Positions 27,860 to 39,847 of a stretch of 64,000 nt of DNA are shown here, piece by piece (the stretch's first letter is position 1; each line of letters opens with the position of its first letter). This stretch comes from Amaranthus tricolor (Eukaryota > Streptophyta > Magnoliopsida > Caryophyllales > Amaranthaceae), in NCBI RefSeq assembly GCF_026212465.1, contig NC_080057.1:25980647-26044646 (forward strand), written 5' to 3'. Under the pieces are notes generated by a model, which worked only from the letters and a program-made list of their open reading frames with translations, ran no database searches and had not been told where the DNA came from. The position numbers and the translations under genes are program-made.

Positions 27860-28900
27860 TTCGCCATAGAGACGGTATCTTTAACAAACGGTTTCTTTAA
27901 GAGACGTGTATCCATTCAATGTTTTATTAGCAAAAAGTAAATTGTGGAAATAAATACACGTTTTTTAACCTGTTTTAATCTATAGAAGTTGGTATTTAAC
28001 CTATTCGAGTTGATATTTTAAACTATTTGGAGTTAGCGTTTGAACATGTTAAGTTGTTAACCTATTAAAGTTGGAATTTTTACTTTGTAAAGTTGGTATT
28101 TTAATCTGTTGAAATTGGTAATTTAACCTATTTAGTTGGTATTTTACCTTATTTAGGTTGGTATTTGAACCTATTAAAATTGATATTTTAACATATTAAA
28201 ATTGGTGTTTAAACATGTTTGAAGATGATATTTTAACTTGTTAAGTTTGTGTTTTATACTACTCCACTTAAATTGGTATTTTAGAATAATGCATTTACTA
28301 CGATGAAGTTTGTATGTTAAATAATTAAAATTTATTTTTTTTTAGTCTTTTCTTTTAATTTTTGTATAAAAGTTTTTGATTAATAACTAAAGAAGGCTCT
28401 TCTTTCGATTTGAAATTAAAATTATAATCTACATCATATCAAAACACCAAATTTACCATATCATAACACCAACGTCATTAAGATACCAACTTTAAGCATA
28501 TAAAAGACCAACTTTATTATATTAACATACCAATTACAATATGTTAAAATACCAATTTCAATAAGTTAAAACACCAACTTAAACATATTAAAATGCCAAC
28601 TTAAGCATCATAAAACACCATTTTAATCATGTTAAATACCTAATAGTTTCAGCAATGTAAAAAAGTTAAAATATCAACTTAAGTAGCATAAAACACCAAC
28701 TTAAACAAATTAAAACACCAACTTTAATAGATTAAAACATCAACTTATAGATTAAAATAAAAACTTCATTAAGTTTAAATACCAACTAAAATATTTTTCA
28801 AAAACCATTATATACATGCTTAAAAATATTTTCTTTTTTTAAATAAATTATATTTGAGGAGAGAGGTTGTATTTATTTTGCTACATATCTTTTTAAATAA
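27860..28900. repeat. Foldback of two inverted arrays of about 22-bp repeats
   Basis: From about 27975 to 28325 a unit like gttggtattttaacctattaaa recurs about 15 times. From 28435 to 28795 its reverse complement, ttaaaacaccaacttaaaca-like, recurs a similar number of times. The arms are separated by about 110 bp. Outside the arrays the pairing continues (gcaaaaagtaaattgtggaaataaatac on the left; gtatttattttgctac on the right), and the left flank has GAGACGG...AAGAGACG. This is most simply a long-TIR, non-autonomous transposon whose TIRs contain tandem subterminal repeats. Confidence 0.7.
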
Positions 28901-29968
28901 TAATTGGAGTAATAATCTCTATCGGTATACATCTAACCTCCTCTCAATGTGGTCGACTCTATCAATTGGTATAATGGCTGAAGCTTGAAAATAAATTTAA
29001 CTATTATTTATTTATAATTGTTTAACTTATAAAGAAATATGGAAGATGATTATAAATAATAAATGTATTTATTTTTAGCAAATATACCTAGTTAATAGGT
29101 GGGTTTATTCAAAAATAAACAATAAAAGAATTTATTTTCAGCGATCAAATAAATGTTGATTTAATATTGGCAATTTTTCTTTTTTATTACATGGTAGACC
29201 GAATGAAGGAAATGATTAAGTGACAACTAAACACATGATCTTACATAGGAAAATTAATATTTATTCCGACTGAGACAAAATTCGATAATTACCAGCTAAT
29301 ATACCTTAGTTTGTTTATTTGCAAATGATTTATTCTATATTTCCAAATCAATCCCAATTCACATGAAACTTACCAATAATACCTTTGTATGGTATACTCT
29401 TAAACTTCAGCCGAACAAGAGATTCTAATTGATATTTTTGCCCATAATAGCATAATACTGTAAATTATTGCTTAATTGACTTTTCTTTGTATCAAATTTT
29501 CCCTAATATTGTTTTTATTAAATTTTTACTTATACTAAACTTGGTAATTTTTGTTTAGAAAAAATAAGGTTTATGATAGTGTTTTGATTTTCCATGATTA
29601 ATTCTGAAAACACAATGTTTAATTGATGGTAACTTGTACTCATTTCCTCAACTAAGAAATTTTCGAAATAGAGAAAAATGTTTTTAGAAAATTAATTTTT
29701 ACTCACTCTTTCATTCTCAAATTTTCATTTTTCACGTCCTAATTTATATAAATTTTAAATTGGATTATATAAAAAAACTAGTTATCATTTATACATTTTA
29801 TTTGGAATGTAGTTTCCATAAAAAAAAAAACTATTCAAATAGAAAATATTATATCCCAATAAAATTAAAAAAAAAAAAAAACAATAAAGGTGGGAAAGGA
29901 GGAAACTAGGCGGGAATCGAATTTAAAAACTTTTCACGAAAATATTTTTTGAGAATATTATGTTGTCC

Positions 29969-29976
29969 TATAAATA
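29969..29976 (+). promoter_or_regulatory. TATA box of the beta-expansin relic
   Basis: TATAAATA stands about 52 bp before the ATG at 30028. The distance gives a short leader. The core promoter seems intact although the gene body is broken. Confidence 0.5.
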
Positions 29977-30732
29977 ATAGTAATATAGTACTGAATTATA
30001 CTCATTCATATTAATACATAGCATATAATGGCTTATTTTTATACTAAATATGCTTCATTTTATACATTAATGTTTGCCCTTCTTGTTAATAATTCTAATT
30101 GTTCCAACCCCAAAATTTTTAATGTGTCCAACTCTAGTTGGTCTGCCGGTGGTGCTACATGGTATGGAAGCCCAACCGGGGACGGAAGCAGTGGTATGTA
30201 TCAAATAATTTATTCACCCATCTGCTGTAAATAATTTTATATTTAGATTATTTTGTAATAATTAACCTTTGTCATATATTTGCCAACAACATACCAAATT
30301 ACTAATAATAGGTAATAATAAAGCATGTTGCCAGAAAGCTAAAATAAAGATTCATAGCGGACTAAGGGAAAATATTAGATTATTAGAAAATTATCTATAA
30401 GTGAGATTATTCACAGCGAACGAGAAAAACATTAAATTGTTAATGTCAATTTTTCCTTTACTTTTTTGTATTTCGGCTTTAAGTTCATTTTACTAATTAG
30501 ACATCATTAATTATTCTATGAGATAGTCTTACTTATAGATACATTTTATATATGGGTTAAGTAGGTAATTTCTTATATATTATAAGAAATTAAGCATCTT
30601 ATTTGAGATCGTCTAATCAAAAGACGGTTTCTCACAAAAATAACTCATTAAACATTAATTAATGATTAAATATACTTTTAAACAATATAGGATTTCAAGT
30701 GCCCTAATTAATCAGAAGTTGGATTTTATCTG

Positions 30733-30771
<39 letters not shown>

Positions 30772-32064
30772 GTCAAAATCTTAATTTTATGTAGGTGAAG
30801 CATGAGGATAACAGATGGAGTGGAAAGGCCTCCATATGCAGCCACAGTATCAGCTGGTGGATCTTCAATTCACCAAAAGGGTGTAGGATGTGGAGTTTGC
30901 TATCAGGTCTTCATTTTTAATTTATTTTAAATATATATATATTTACATATAATTGGTTGTTTTTAGCTTTCATAATTTTTGATAAAATGCTTTATTATAT
31001 TATATATGGAAAATTTTCGAATAAATTCATTTTATAATATTTTCTAAAAAAACCATTATATAATTATATAAGTTCTAAAGTACATGCTTTGGTTCACAAT
31101 TTAAATGAATTTAGTGAAATTTTACTTTTAATTAAAAAAATTAACGTGAATAACTCAAAATTTTGTTATTTTTCTTGTAATGATATTAATTTTTGATTAA
31201 TCATTAATAATATCAATTTTTAGGATGTTTTGCTGGAATATTCTTAACTTGTTAAAACTCAAATGATAAGAGGTTATATGACAAAAAACCTAATATGTTA
31301 AAAAAATCGTAATTAGTTAATACTCCTGAATAATATTAATTTCGTAATTAATGTCTTTATCAGGGAAGGTACCGAGCATGTTCAACATATTTGACCGTAT
31401 AGGACGCCTTGAAAAATTAGGGGCCTCAATATTAAATTATGTAGTATATATTTAGTGTTTAAAGATACAAAATTGTTAGAAAAACGTCATAATTTTTGAT
31501 CTTTTAAAATTTTTTTTTAATTTTTGCTCCATTCCTAATTTTTATAATTTAGAGGTTGCATTTCGTAACAAATTTAAACTTTTTGCTCTCATTTTTTAAT
31601 TCAATTTTAAAATCACGCATTTAAATCTTTGTCCATTTAATTTCAACTTTTAACTCAAGTTTCTCCATTGTAATACGTGAGAATGTACTGATTGACATAG
31701 GTAAAATGTATGGAGAATGAAGCATGTTCAGGAAATCCAGTGACAGTGACAATAACAGATGAATGTACAGGATGTGCCACGGATAAACCTCATTTTGATT
31801 TAAGTGGAACATCTTTTGGAGCCATGGCTAAGCCTGGCCTTGCTAACCAACTACGTAACGCTGGTGTTCTGAACATTCAATTTCAAAGGTACCAACTTAA
31901 CAAGCACGCCATAATCGCGGTATTGTCTCAGTCGGAGTTCATAGAGCAAGTATAATAAATAAATAAATAAAGCGTAATAACTAAATTAATTCAAATTAAC
32001 CCGTCTTGTATGAAACCGTTTTACGGTGAGACGACTTCAAAATAAGAAGCCCATAAGCTAAAAG

Positions 32065-32333
32065 TGTAACACTCCGGCCCCTCGGACCGCCGGTGACTAC
32101 TTGTAGACTGTAGATTGGCCTCACAGATCAACACAAATCTTTCCAGCACACTTTGAACTCACTCGTGCGCGCCTGGAAAAACTTTCCAGGAGTTTACCCA
32201 TCCTAAGATTGCTCCCCACCAAGCACGCTTAACTGTAGAGTTCTTAACAAATGGACTCCCATGAAAAAAAGATACACCTTGTTAATATGAGTAGTCTATC
32301 AATCATTTCTAAAGCTTAATTTGGGGTATCACA
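32065..32333 (-). mobile_element. Cassandra-type TRIM solo LTR with 5S rRNA-like segment
   Basis: The 269-bp element begins TGTAACACTCC and ends GGGGTATCACA. Its 32190-32250 part (ttacccatcctaagattgct, then ccaccaagcacgcttaactg and tagagttct) matches the reverse complement of plant 5S rRNA, including its internal promoter. This combination is the hallmark of Cassandra TRIM LTRs. A perfect 5-bp duplication, AAAAG, flanks it (32060-32064 and 32334-32338). Only one LTR is present, so it is a solo LTR. The strand given is that of the 5S-like segment. Confidence 0.92.
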
Positions 32334-32735
32334 AAAAGTTTTTATGATTGGGATATTTTACCCAACTATAAGGCATGTCTTACGGTGAGACCGTCTCATA
32401 CATGCCTCAAAAGCATGACATGAGTAGGTTTTACTCAAGTTGAATTCTAGGTTCGGGTCTATATAGGTTATGATGTGAATTGTTGAATTAAAAATTATAT
32501 TAATATTGAAATGTATAACATGAAAATGACACCAAAAAATAATAATCAAATTGGTTCTCTACTTTTGTAGATTAAAGTAAATAAATGTTCGGCCAATCCT
32601 AAACTAGTATTTAAGATTTGCCCATGTGTTGCAATCGGGTGCACCCGAGTGCCTTTCTAAATCATATTTTTTTATAAAATTTAATGAGATTTTGCTTTAA
32701 ATTATTTTAAATGGTTTAAATTATTGTTACATTTG

Positions 32736-32944
32736 GAGACGATGATTTTATTTGAAAATCTAAAATTAACTCTAATTTAATGTTTGGTAAATCAATGAAA
32801 TTTAATTTTGAATTTGAGTCAATTCCACCACTATTTTAAAAGTAGATAAAATTGAGAATTTAATAATGGCTCTTCAAACCTTCATGATTATATAATTGAA
32901 ATCTGCAATTTGAAATAAATTATTTATTTCTAAACACAATCTTA
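32736..32944. repeat. Dispersed hAT-like MITE, copy B, next to expansin exon 4
   Basis: This segment (acatttggagacgatgattt ... ttatttctaaacacaatctt) aligns along its length with the element at 10936-11172. Its right end lies about 16 bp before the first coding triplets of the expansin relic's last exon, and the region lacks any AG acceptor. Confidence 0.6.
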
Positions 32945-33236
32945 ACAAATATGAATATTTGTGCAATGTAAAATGCAAGGAGTAACAGTTGCAGTAAAAA
33001 TGGATCTGGGTTAGAATCCATATTACATTGCAATTGCAATTGAATATGTAAATGGAGAAGGAATACAAGGTGTAAACCTAAAACAAAGTAATGGATATGG
33101 AGGATGGATGAACATGGAAAGATCATGGGGTGGAACATGGAGAATGAATGCAGGATATCCTCCTTTGTCTTCGCAATTGATTGAAGCTCAAAGAAAACAT
33201 ATTCTTACCTTGAATAATATTATCCCTAGAAATTAG

Positions 33237-34936
33237 GTCCCTGGCCAAATTTATAGATCTCTTGTTAATTTTGATTTATACAATAATCAATTTAGTTTTT
33301 TTTTTTTTGTTCCTTGATCGATGTTATGAGGGGTTAAAAGATTTTTAGTTTTTGGGTTTCGATTGAATTATAAAGGATTATGTTAAACTGATTTATTTAA
33401 TTATGTGTACTTTTTGTTTATGTGAAAAATAAAGTGCATATATTGTTTGCTACCGAGTAATGGTGTTGTTTGCTACCGAGTAATGAGGGTTGATTGGAAA
33501 CAACTTTTTTGTTATCAGTGTTTCTCATCGATCTTGTATTTATAATTCGTTTTAGCGTTGTTGTTTTTCATCGGGTTAACAACGTTATATAGTCATACGC
33601 ACTTATACTTCACTCCGAACAACTAACAAATATAGTGCAACTAAATACACCCTATATCAGTATGCCCCTGTCACACGTTCCTCTCGTCACGCTAATTTAC
33701 CATTTATATTGTCTCTTTAAATGTACCATATTTCTTATTTTGTCGGTTCTACTTAATTTGTTGCATTTTTCTTTATAGAAATAGTTTCCACTATATTCAT
33801 ATCTTTCAAAAATTTTAAGCTAGCTCCGATATTTTTTTCAAACCTTTTATAGGCTAGCAAACTCAAAAATATAAAAGAAAAGTTGTCGGGAATAATCTTA
33901 TCTATTGACGAACCACTGTGAATAATGCGTACTATCGATTAATTATAAATAATCTCACCTTTCTACTATGTTTGCCCTCAACACCCCTTGAAAAACAATA
34001 ACTGGCTAATTTCGATTACCATATGACATTTATTTCTTCATCTCTTTTATTTCATCTTCACATTTAAATCTCTTCTCCAATTTTCTCTCCTTCCCCCAAT
34101 CTTGCAATGAAAATACTTTTATCGGTATTGAAAATGCAATCAACTTTGTAGTCAAAACAAAGGTTTTATTCATTAGAAGTTCAATCTTATTATTACATTG
34201 CTTAATCAATACAGCACAATCACAATTACAATAAAAATCATCCATAAGCACATAAAAACAAATGCAATTTGAAGATGAAAGAAGACACTTTGAATTTGAA
34301 GATGGAAAGAGAGAAGTTTAGATTGAAAATGGTTGGAGAAGAGATTTAAATGTGGAGAAGATGAAATAAAGGGGATGAAGAAATAAATGCCATATGGTAA
34401 CCGAAATTAGCCGGTTACTGTTTTCTAAGGGGTGCTGCAAGCAAACATAGTAGAAAGGTGGGATTATTCATTCACAGTGGTTCGTCAATAAATGAAACTA
34501 TTCTCGACAATTTTTCCAAAAATAAATGAATATATTTCTATTCATAAAGTTTGACACTTTTGCAAATTACCGGTTCAGTGTTTATTTTTTGTAAATTATA
34601 TCCACCAAAGTATTAAATTATACGGTGTATAGGCTAAATCACAGAATTTCGACCATTTTTGTGGTTGGCATTTAACGTTATTGACCATGATACTTAGTTG
34701 CTGTAATTCGCAAAAGATAAACATTAAGACTATAATTCTTAAAATTCCTAAATTTTAAGTTTGTAATTTGTAAAATATTTTTTTTTTAAATGGTGGAATA
34801 TTTATGATTTTAACAACAAAAAAACGTGTTTAAATTCCTGAAGAACAACAAACGACTTGCTAGTATTTCCAATTTCACCACTCAATTCCGATTTTTCCAC
34901 GAAAATTTGTTGAAGAAATACAAAGAAAAACAAAAA
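33237..34936. other. Spacer between expansin relic and SNX1
   Basis: It contains the expansin 3' flank with a direct repeat of tgtttgctaccgagtaatg at about 33445-33485, the 642-bp foldback at 33876-34517 and the SNX1 promoter/leader. No further gene is seen. Confidence 0.6.
33876..34517. mobile_element. MULE-like long-TIR foldback element
   Basis: The left arm (33876 to about 34090) and right arm (about 34320 to 34517) are inverted copies over about 200 bp. Shared blocks are ttgacgaaccactgtgaat, cacctttctactatgtttgc, ggctaatttcg, ttaccatatg and tttatttcttcatc. Flanks aaatataaa (33867-33875) and aaaaataaa (34518-34526) match at 8 of 9 positions, consistent with a Mutator-type 9-bp target duplication. 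The loop has no transposase frame. Confidence 0.82.
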
Positions 34937-37900
34937 ATGGAGCAAAATCAGAGAAGTTTATCTTCAGAATCCTCACAAAGCCCTAATTCTCCTCAATATC
35001 AAGCACCTTTTCTTTCAGTTTCAGTCTCTGATCCTGTCAAATTGGGCAATGGTGTCCAATCTTATATCTCTTACAGGGTCTTCACTAAGGTATTGTTTAC
35101 TCAATTTCTCAATTAGGGTTTGTGTTTATAGCTTTTGATTATTCTCTCATTTAATTTTGATTTTGATTAGTATTATACAATAATTTTGTTAGAGCAAATG
35201 CTCTATCTCTGAAGATTCTAAAACAAAGAATGAGAAAGATTGCAAAATGTAAAGAAATCAAACACACACCAAGAATTAGAAGGTGAGGAAAATACTAATA
35301 TCAAATTGATGTTAGACTATAAAACCCCACCCAATGGAATGAAGACAGTTTAATGATTAGAGTTCTTGATTACATGCACTAATCCAACTTCATGGAGAAT
35401 GAAAAACTATGGAGAATGAAGACAATTTAATAAATAGAGTTCTTGATTACAAGTTATGTTCTATTATGAAATTATGTCTCCAGGTGATATAGTATCTTTA
35501 ACATGGCTCAATTTAATTTTCATGTTTGGTAGACAAATTTGCCGGATTATCAAGGACCTGAAAAAAATGTTGTTCGACGATACAGTGATTTTGTTTGGTT
35601 ACGAGATCGCCTTTTTGAGAGATACAAAGGCATCTTTATACCCCAACTTCCAGAGAAAAGTGCTGTTGGTGAGGATTCTGTAAATTATTTCAAGCTTTAG
35701 TTCATTCTTGTGACGATGTTGTTTATATCCTCATCATGACAAGTGCTTTTTTACATTTGTACTTCTGAAATGTGTTTACGCCGACTTAAATACTGAAGGA
35801 AAATTTATTTTTGTCTTTGAATGGTGAAATCTTCTTTGTGTATACAACCTGAAATTACCTCTGGCAAAAGTAGGTCATTAGCTTACAGGCGGTTGACTTT
35901 AACATGTTTCTTAGCAATGAAACTAGGGAAATGAGTATTCTCCATGCATGGAAAGGTAATTGTGTAATCTGTAACAGATTTTTAACCTACATTTTCGTGG
36001 CATCCATTATAATGGCTTTTTTTTTTTTTTTTTTTTTTTTTTACTATGCCAGCCATTATGACTGATTATTAAGTATTAGTATATAAACAATTGAATTCAA
36101 TGTAAGAATAGTTTTACTCGAGGTTTAGTCATCAGAGATACGTAGACGTTAAAATTTTCTAATTTCTGGGATTACTATAATACAGCATTATTCCATCACC
36201 CAAATGCTACTAAGTGCCTTCCACTTGGCTAATTTGTCAATACTCATAATTAGTGTGCTAAGCGCGAAGCAAGGCACAACATATGTGAGATGCTGCTTCC
36301 GCAACACAGCGACCATGTTTTTTGATGAAAACTTGGTAGTAGTTGCTCCTTTCCTTCTTTTAGTGCTCGTGGACATGGTGGAGAATAAAGGAGTTTGAGA
36401 AAGCAGTAATCTTTTTATATGTTGAATTTAGCATGCCGTGGTGCGGCTGGTGAGATTAAGTGGATGATTGAAGTATTTTCTGATGATTGATTTTCTGTTT
36501 GTGGTTAACACATATTTTCTGTATTTGGATCAGTCATTCCATTTCACCTTTTTAAATAGTCAGTCTTTTCAAGTGAGTTACTGGACTGTTCTGGCATCAA
36601 AATGTTAGATATGTTTTTATTTGTCCTTGTAGAAAAACTTGTTCTCAATGCTGAAATTCTTTGGTAGATTTTCCCAATTTACAGAACCTTTCATAGGTTG
36701 TTAACTGTATAAAAATTGTATAAAATTGTTACCTCTGGGTGGACTAGCTGATAGGTAGAAATATATCTGAACTATTCAGACTAAAAAACTTTTTGTTATG
36801 ATTTTTTACTGTCTGTAGAGAAATTTCGATTCAGTGCTGAATTTATCGAAATGAGACGACAAGGACTGGATATATTTGTTAACAGAATTGCATCACACCC
36901 TCAACTTCGCCAGAGTGATGATCTGAGGTTGTTCTTGCAAGCAGAGGAAGAGGTCAGTTCCGTATCTTGCTAGTTGACATAAATAACATTTAATCAATGC
37001 ATATATTAGTCATGATGCTGGATGTTGGATTTATTCATTAGAAACTTCTGATTATTTTTTTGTGCAACATAGATGCTAAAATGCTTTTTCTTTGCTTCTA
37101 CACCCTCCAAATAGCTCATTACAGTATTCCACAGATAAGAAGAGCACTTAGATTTCACACTGCTGGAAATTTACAATTTTGAGGTTTTAGACAATGCTAA
37201 ATATGTTCAACTTTTAGTTCAGATCTGCTTTGGGCTGGAAAAAGACATCTTTGAGTGTGGGGTAGCTTTAATTCAATAGCTTTTGCTAATGAGAATTTTG
37301 GCTCTTAATCTTCTATGCGTTTACACCGCCAACACCGGCTTTTCACTGTTTTACAACGGCGGACCCCTTTATCAAAAGCTGCAGACTTGTAAAACTCTGT
37401 ATAGGCTTCCGTAATTTTGTCGTGGGGATATTCTATGCAAGCTTCTCACTTTTTATATTTTTTAATGGCCCTCTCTACTCAAAGTCATTTCAGCCAATCT
37501 TGGGGCCATCTTCCAATTTTCATGTTCAAGCACTGTATGGGAGTCATTTGAAAAGAACCTCTTTATTATCACTAATAAGTGAATAACAAGGGTAAGGTTG
37601 CGTACATCTCACCCTTCAAACCCCACCCTAGGTGGGAGTTGCTTATGACATTGAGACAATGAAATGTTGTATTATTTGAAGTTGCAAATGATATTTGCAA
37701 TCAAGGGGGCAAGGGTCATCCGGAAACAATCTCTTTGTGGTTTTACCTCCAACTCTGGCTAGGTGATAGCGTACTGGTATGTTGTTTTTGATGATTATGT
37801 TTGGCTTTCCTGTTTCTCAGACGATGGAGTTAGTGAGGGCTCAAGAGCTTAGTATTTTCAAGAAGCCTGCTGATCTGATGCAAATATTCAAGGTAATACG

Positions 37901-39847
37901 ACTTAATTGGTAAGGGTGTATGGTATTCAGCATTAAATACTCAAACTTAGAATTTTTGATGAAATGATGCTCTATTGTTTGTGCTATATTTCTACCTTTG
38001 CTAATATATTTGGCACTTGAAGGGGCATTTTCTATCAAGAAAATGAATTTATGGTATCATTCAGCAGGAAATCCGAAGAGTGAACTAAACTTTAATTTGG
38101 TGATATCATTGAATAGGAGTCCCATATCCTATAAGTTGGTTGCCACATAATGCTAATTGGCCTAATATTTGGTTTTTTGAGAAAATGATATGTCGAATTA
38201 TACAGGTCACTCTATATCCGCCCTTATTGTAACCAAGTCCAACAAAATTTTAGTTTTTGTTAGGGCATGCAATCCAAAGTAAGTGATGTTGTTTTGGGCA
38301 AGGAGAAGCCTGTTGAAGAATCAACTCCTGAGTATGAGAAGATGAAACACTATATCTTTGAGCTTGAGGTCCACTTGGCAGAAGCACAGAAGCATGCCTT
38401 TCGTCTTGTTAAGAGGCATAAAGGTGACCGGATTCCTTTTTGCAGTCTTACTATGTTTGCTACTACACGTCTACCTCTGTTGGGATTTTGAAATTCTTGT
38501 CACATAAACACGATCCAATGTTGAATTGCAGAGCTGGGACAATCACTGTCAGATTTCGGTAAAGCAGTCAAGCTCTTAGGTGAATGTGAAGGAGATTCTC
38601 TTGGAAAGGCATTTTCTGAACTCGGCACTAAGTCAGAAGCATTGTCAATCAAGCTGCAAGCAGAGGTAGGTTTTTTTCATTATAATGTCTACTAGATTTT
38701 TATGAATGGTGTTGCGCACATAGTGCAAAAACAAGGCCACATCGCATCCCACTGGTCGTGTTGTGAAGATTCCAAACAAAAAACTCATATTTTGCGTTTT
38801 GTAAAGGTGAAAAAATTGAGTTTGTGCCGCTTCGAAGAATATCTCATGCTTTCGTGTGATATTTAGCGTTATGATAATCCCATCACTCACATTACCGCAT
38901 CGCCATGTCATTACCGCGATTTGTGACCATTACAAGACTTTTGCGGTATTGTTGCGCATGAGCTAGTTGTTTTCGGCAGTTTATAAATTGAAGATCTGAG
39001 GAATTCCTTTCCATTGATGTGCAGGCACACCATTTATTAATGAGCTTTGAAGAACCTCTCAAAGATTATGTTCGTGCTGTGCAGTCTATCAAGGTCGTAA
39101 ACTGGCTCATATATACCATAAGATGCACTTGATATTTCTTTAGAATGCTTTGGCATCGGCCTGTATGCTAAATTTTATGAATTATATTTTTATCCAGCAT
39201 GTACACTGGTATAGAATGTGAAGTAATATTATCCCGATTCAGTTTTGTGTGAGATTTTTTTTGGTTGAAATTGTTGTAAGCTAACTTTAGGGTCTTACTA
39301 AACAGACTACTATAGCAGAAAGAGCTTCTGCCTTTAAGCAGCATTGTGAGCTTGCGGAAACAGTGAAGCTGAAGGAGATAAATTTGTATGATTTTTATAC
39401 GTTATTGTGAAATTATAAGCACGATGCATAAATAGCCAGTTAACTACCCCGTAACATTGCTGATATTCATAAATGTGTTCAATATCTTCCAGAAACAAGA
39501 TGACGCTTACTAGATCGGACAAGTATGCAGATGCTGACGCTGAATATCGGCAGGTAAACTTAGCATTAAAATCGGTGCTGAACTGCTGATTGAATTGAAT
39601 GACTGTTGTATCTGCAGAGTGTGTGTTTTTGTCGCTACAGTTAAAAGCGGAAAGTGAGGAAGCAACAAGAAGGTTTGAAACCATTGTTCGATTAATGAAA
39701 GAAGAGATGGAACGCTTTCAAGAACAGAAAACGGCAGATATGGGGACATTGTTGCACGAATTTGCCAAAGGGCAAGCACGCTTGGCTAAAAGCATTGCGG
39801 CAGCTTGGGGAGGTTTGCTTCCAATGCTTGAAGCCTGCTCGTCGTGA
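34937..39847 (+). CDS. SNX1: Sorting nexin 1 (PX-BAR protein)
   Basis: Ten exons give 401 residues: 34937-35089, 35533-35668, 36819-36952, 37821-37892, 38264-38423, 38532-38665, 39025-39093, 39306-39385, 39493-39553 and 39641-39847. The protein binds PI3P on endosomes and shapes tubules in retromer-linked trafficking and PIN recycling (known for plant SNX1). A Ser-rich N-terminus (MEQNQRSLSSESS) precedes a PX domain (about 27-140) with the phosphoinositide-binding R-R-Y-S-D-F at 66-71 and the P-Q-L-P-E-K loop. An alpha-helical BAR region fills the C-terminal half, with K-x-F-x-E-L-G and the closing F-A-K-G-Q-A-R-L-A-K. Length and exon phases match plant SNX1. The in-frame codons before 34937 look like leader. 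Intron 2 has a poly(T) run at about 36019-36042. Confidence 0.94.
37560..37740 (+). repeat. SINE-like dispersed repeat in SNX1 intron 3
   Basis: The body ggtaaggttgcgtacatctc followed by accccaccctaggtgggag and gacattgagacaatgaaatg is shared with 53465-53560 (hydrolase intron 4) and, inverted, with 22620-22725. A following block, gcaatcaagggggcaagggtc, matches the start of the 20390 copy. Confidence 0.55.
38705..38950. repeat. Dispersed 'TTACCGC' repeat, copy 1 (SNX1 intron 6)
   Basis: Landmarks gtgcaaaaacaaggccacatcgcatc, ttttgcgttttgtaaaggtg, atatttagcgttatgataat and cacattaccgcatcgccatg recur in the same order at 47335-47550 in the ORANGE-LIKE gene. AC/GC-containing triplets give it a composition unlike its surroundings. 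It is probably a MITE; ends are not resolved. Confidence 0.6.

Larger units (their letters stand above)
27295..30027. other. Spacer with MITE debris and a large inverted repeat field
   Basis: No gene is visible. The stretch holds a Stowaway-type remnant ending GCGGAACGGAGGAAATA at about 27810-27830, the inverted repeat field at 27860-28900, homopolymer A runs at 29819 and 29865, and the expansin-relic promoter at its right end. Confidence 0.55.
30028..33236 (+). pseudogene. Beta-expansin, decayed
   Basis: Exon-like blocks are 30028-30193, 30795-30906, 31701-31888 and about 32961-33236. They carry a signal peptide, the expansin start A-T-W-Y-G-S-P-T-G-D-G, C-G-V-C-Y-Q, the catalytic-type HFDLSG with T-D-E-C, and the C-terminal pollen-allergen-like domain with N-P-Y-Y-I-A-I, R-S-W-G-G-T-W-R and a final N-N-I-I-P-R-N. 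Expansins loosen cell walls without hydrolysis. Lesions: (1) with the normal acceptor, the conserved GEACGY position reads TGA (30803-30805) then TAA (30809-30811), and downstream homology continues in another frame; (2) TAG at 33012-33014 replaces the Ser codon of the usual GSNPYY; (3) no AG precedes the last exon between 32881 and 32960, where a MITE abuts it. A Cassandra solo LTR sits in intron 3. A shifted acceptor (AG at 30813-30814) could bypass lesion 1 only. Confidence 0.85.

Noticed and set aside
25380..28800. CRISPR-like regularly spaced repeats
   Set aside because: Units are degenerate, contiguous rather than separated by unique spacers, and partly inverted; the host is a plant nuclear genome with no cas genes.
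32190..32250. Possible 5S rRNA gene on the minus strand
   Set aside because: Only part of 5S is represented and it is diverged, lying inside a TG...CA LTR with target duplication; it is the Cassandra 5S-like domain.
36188..36398. Overlapping 62-64 residue frames on both strands inside SNX1 intron 2
   Set aside because: No domain, no splice context, and both strands open over the same bases; probably a decayed repeat. A homology search of this block would be decisive.
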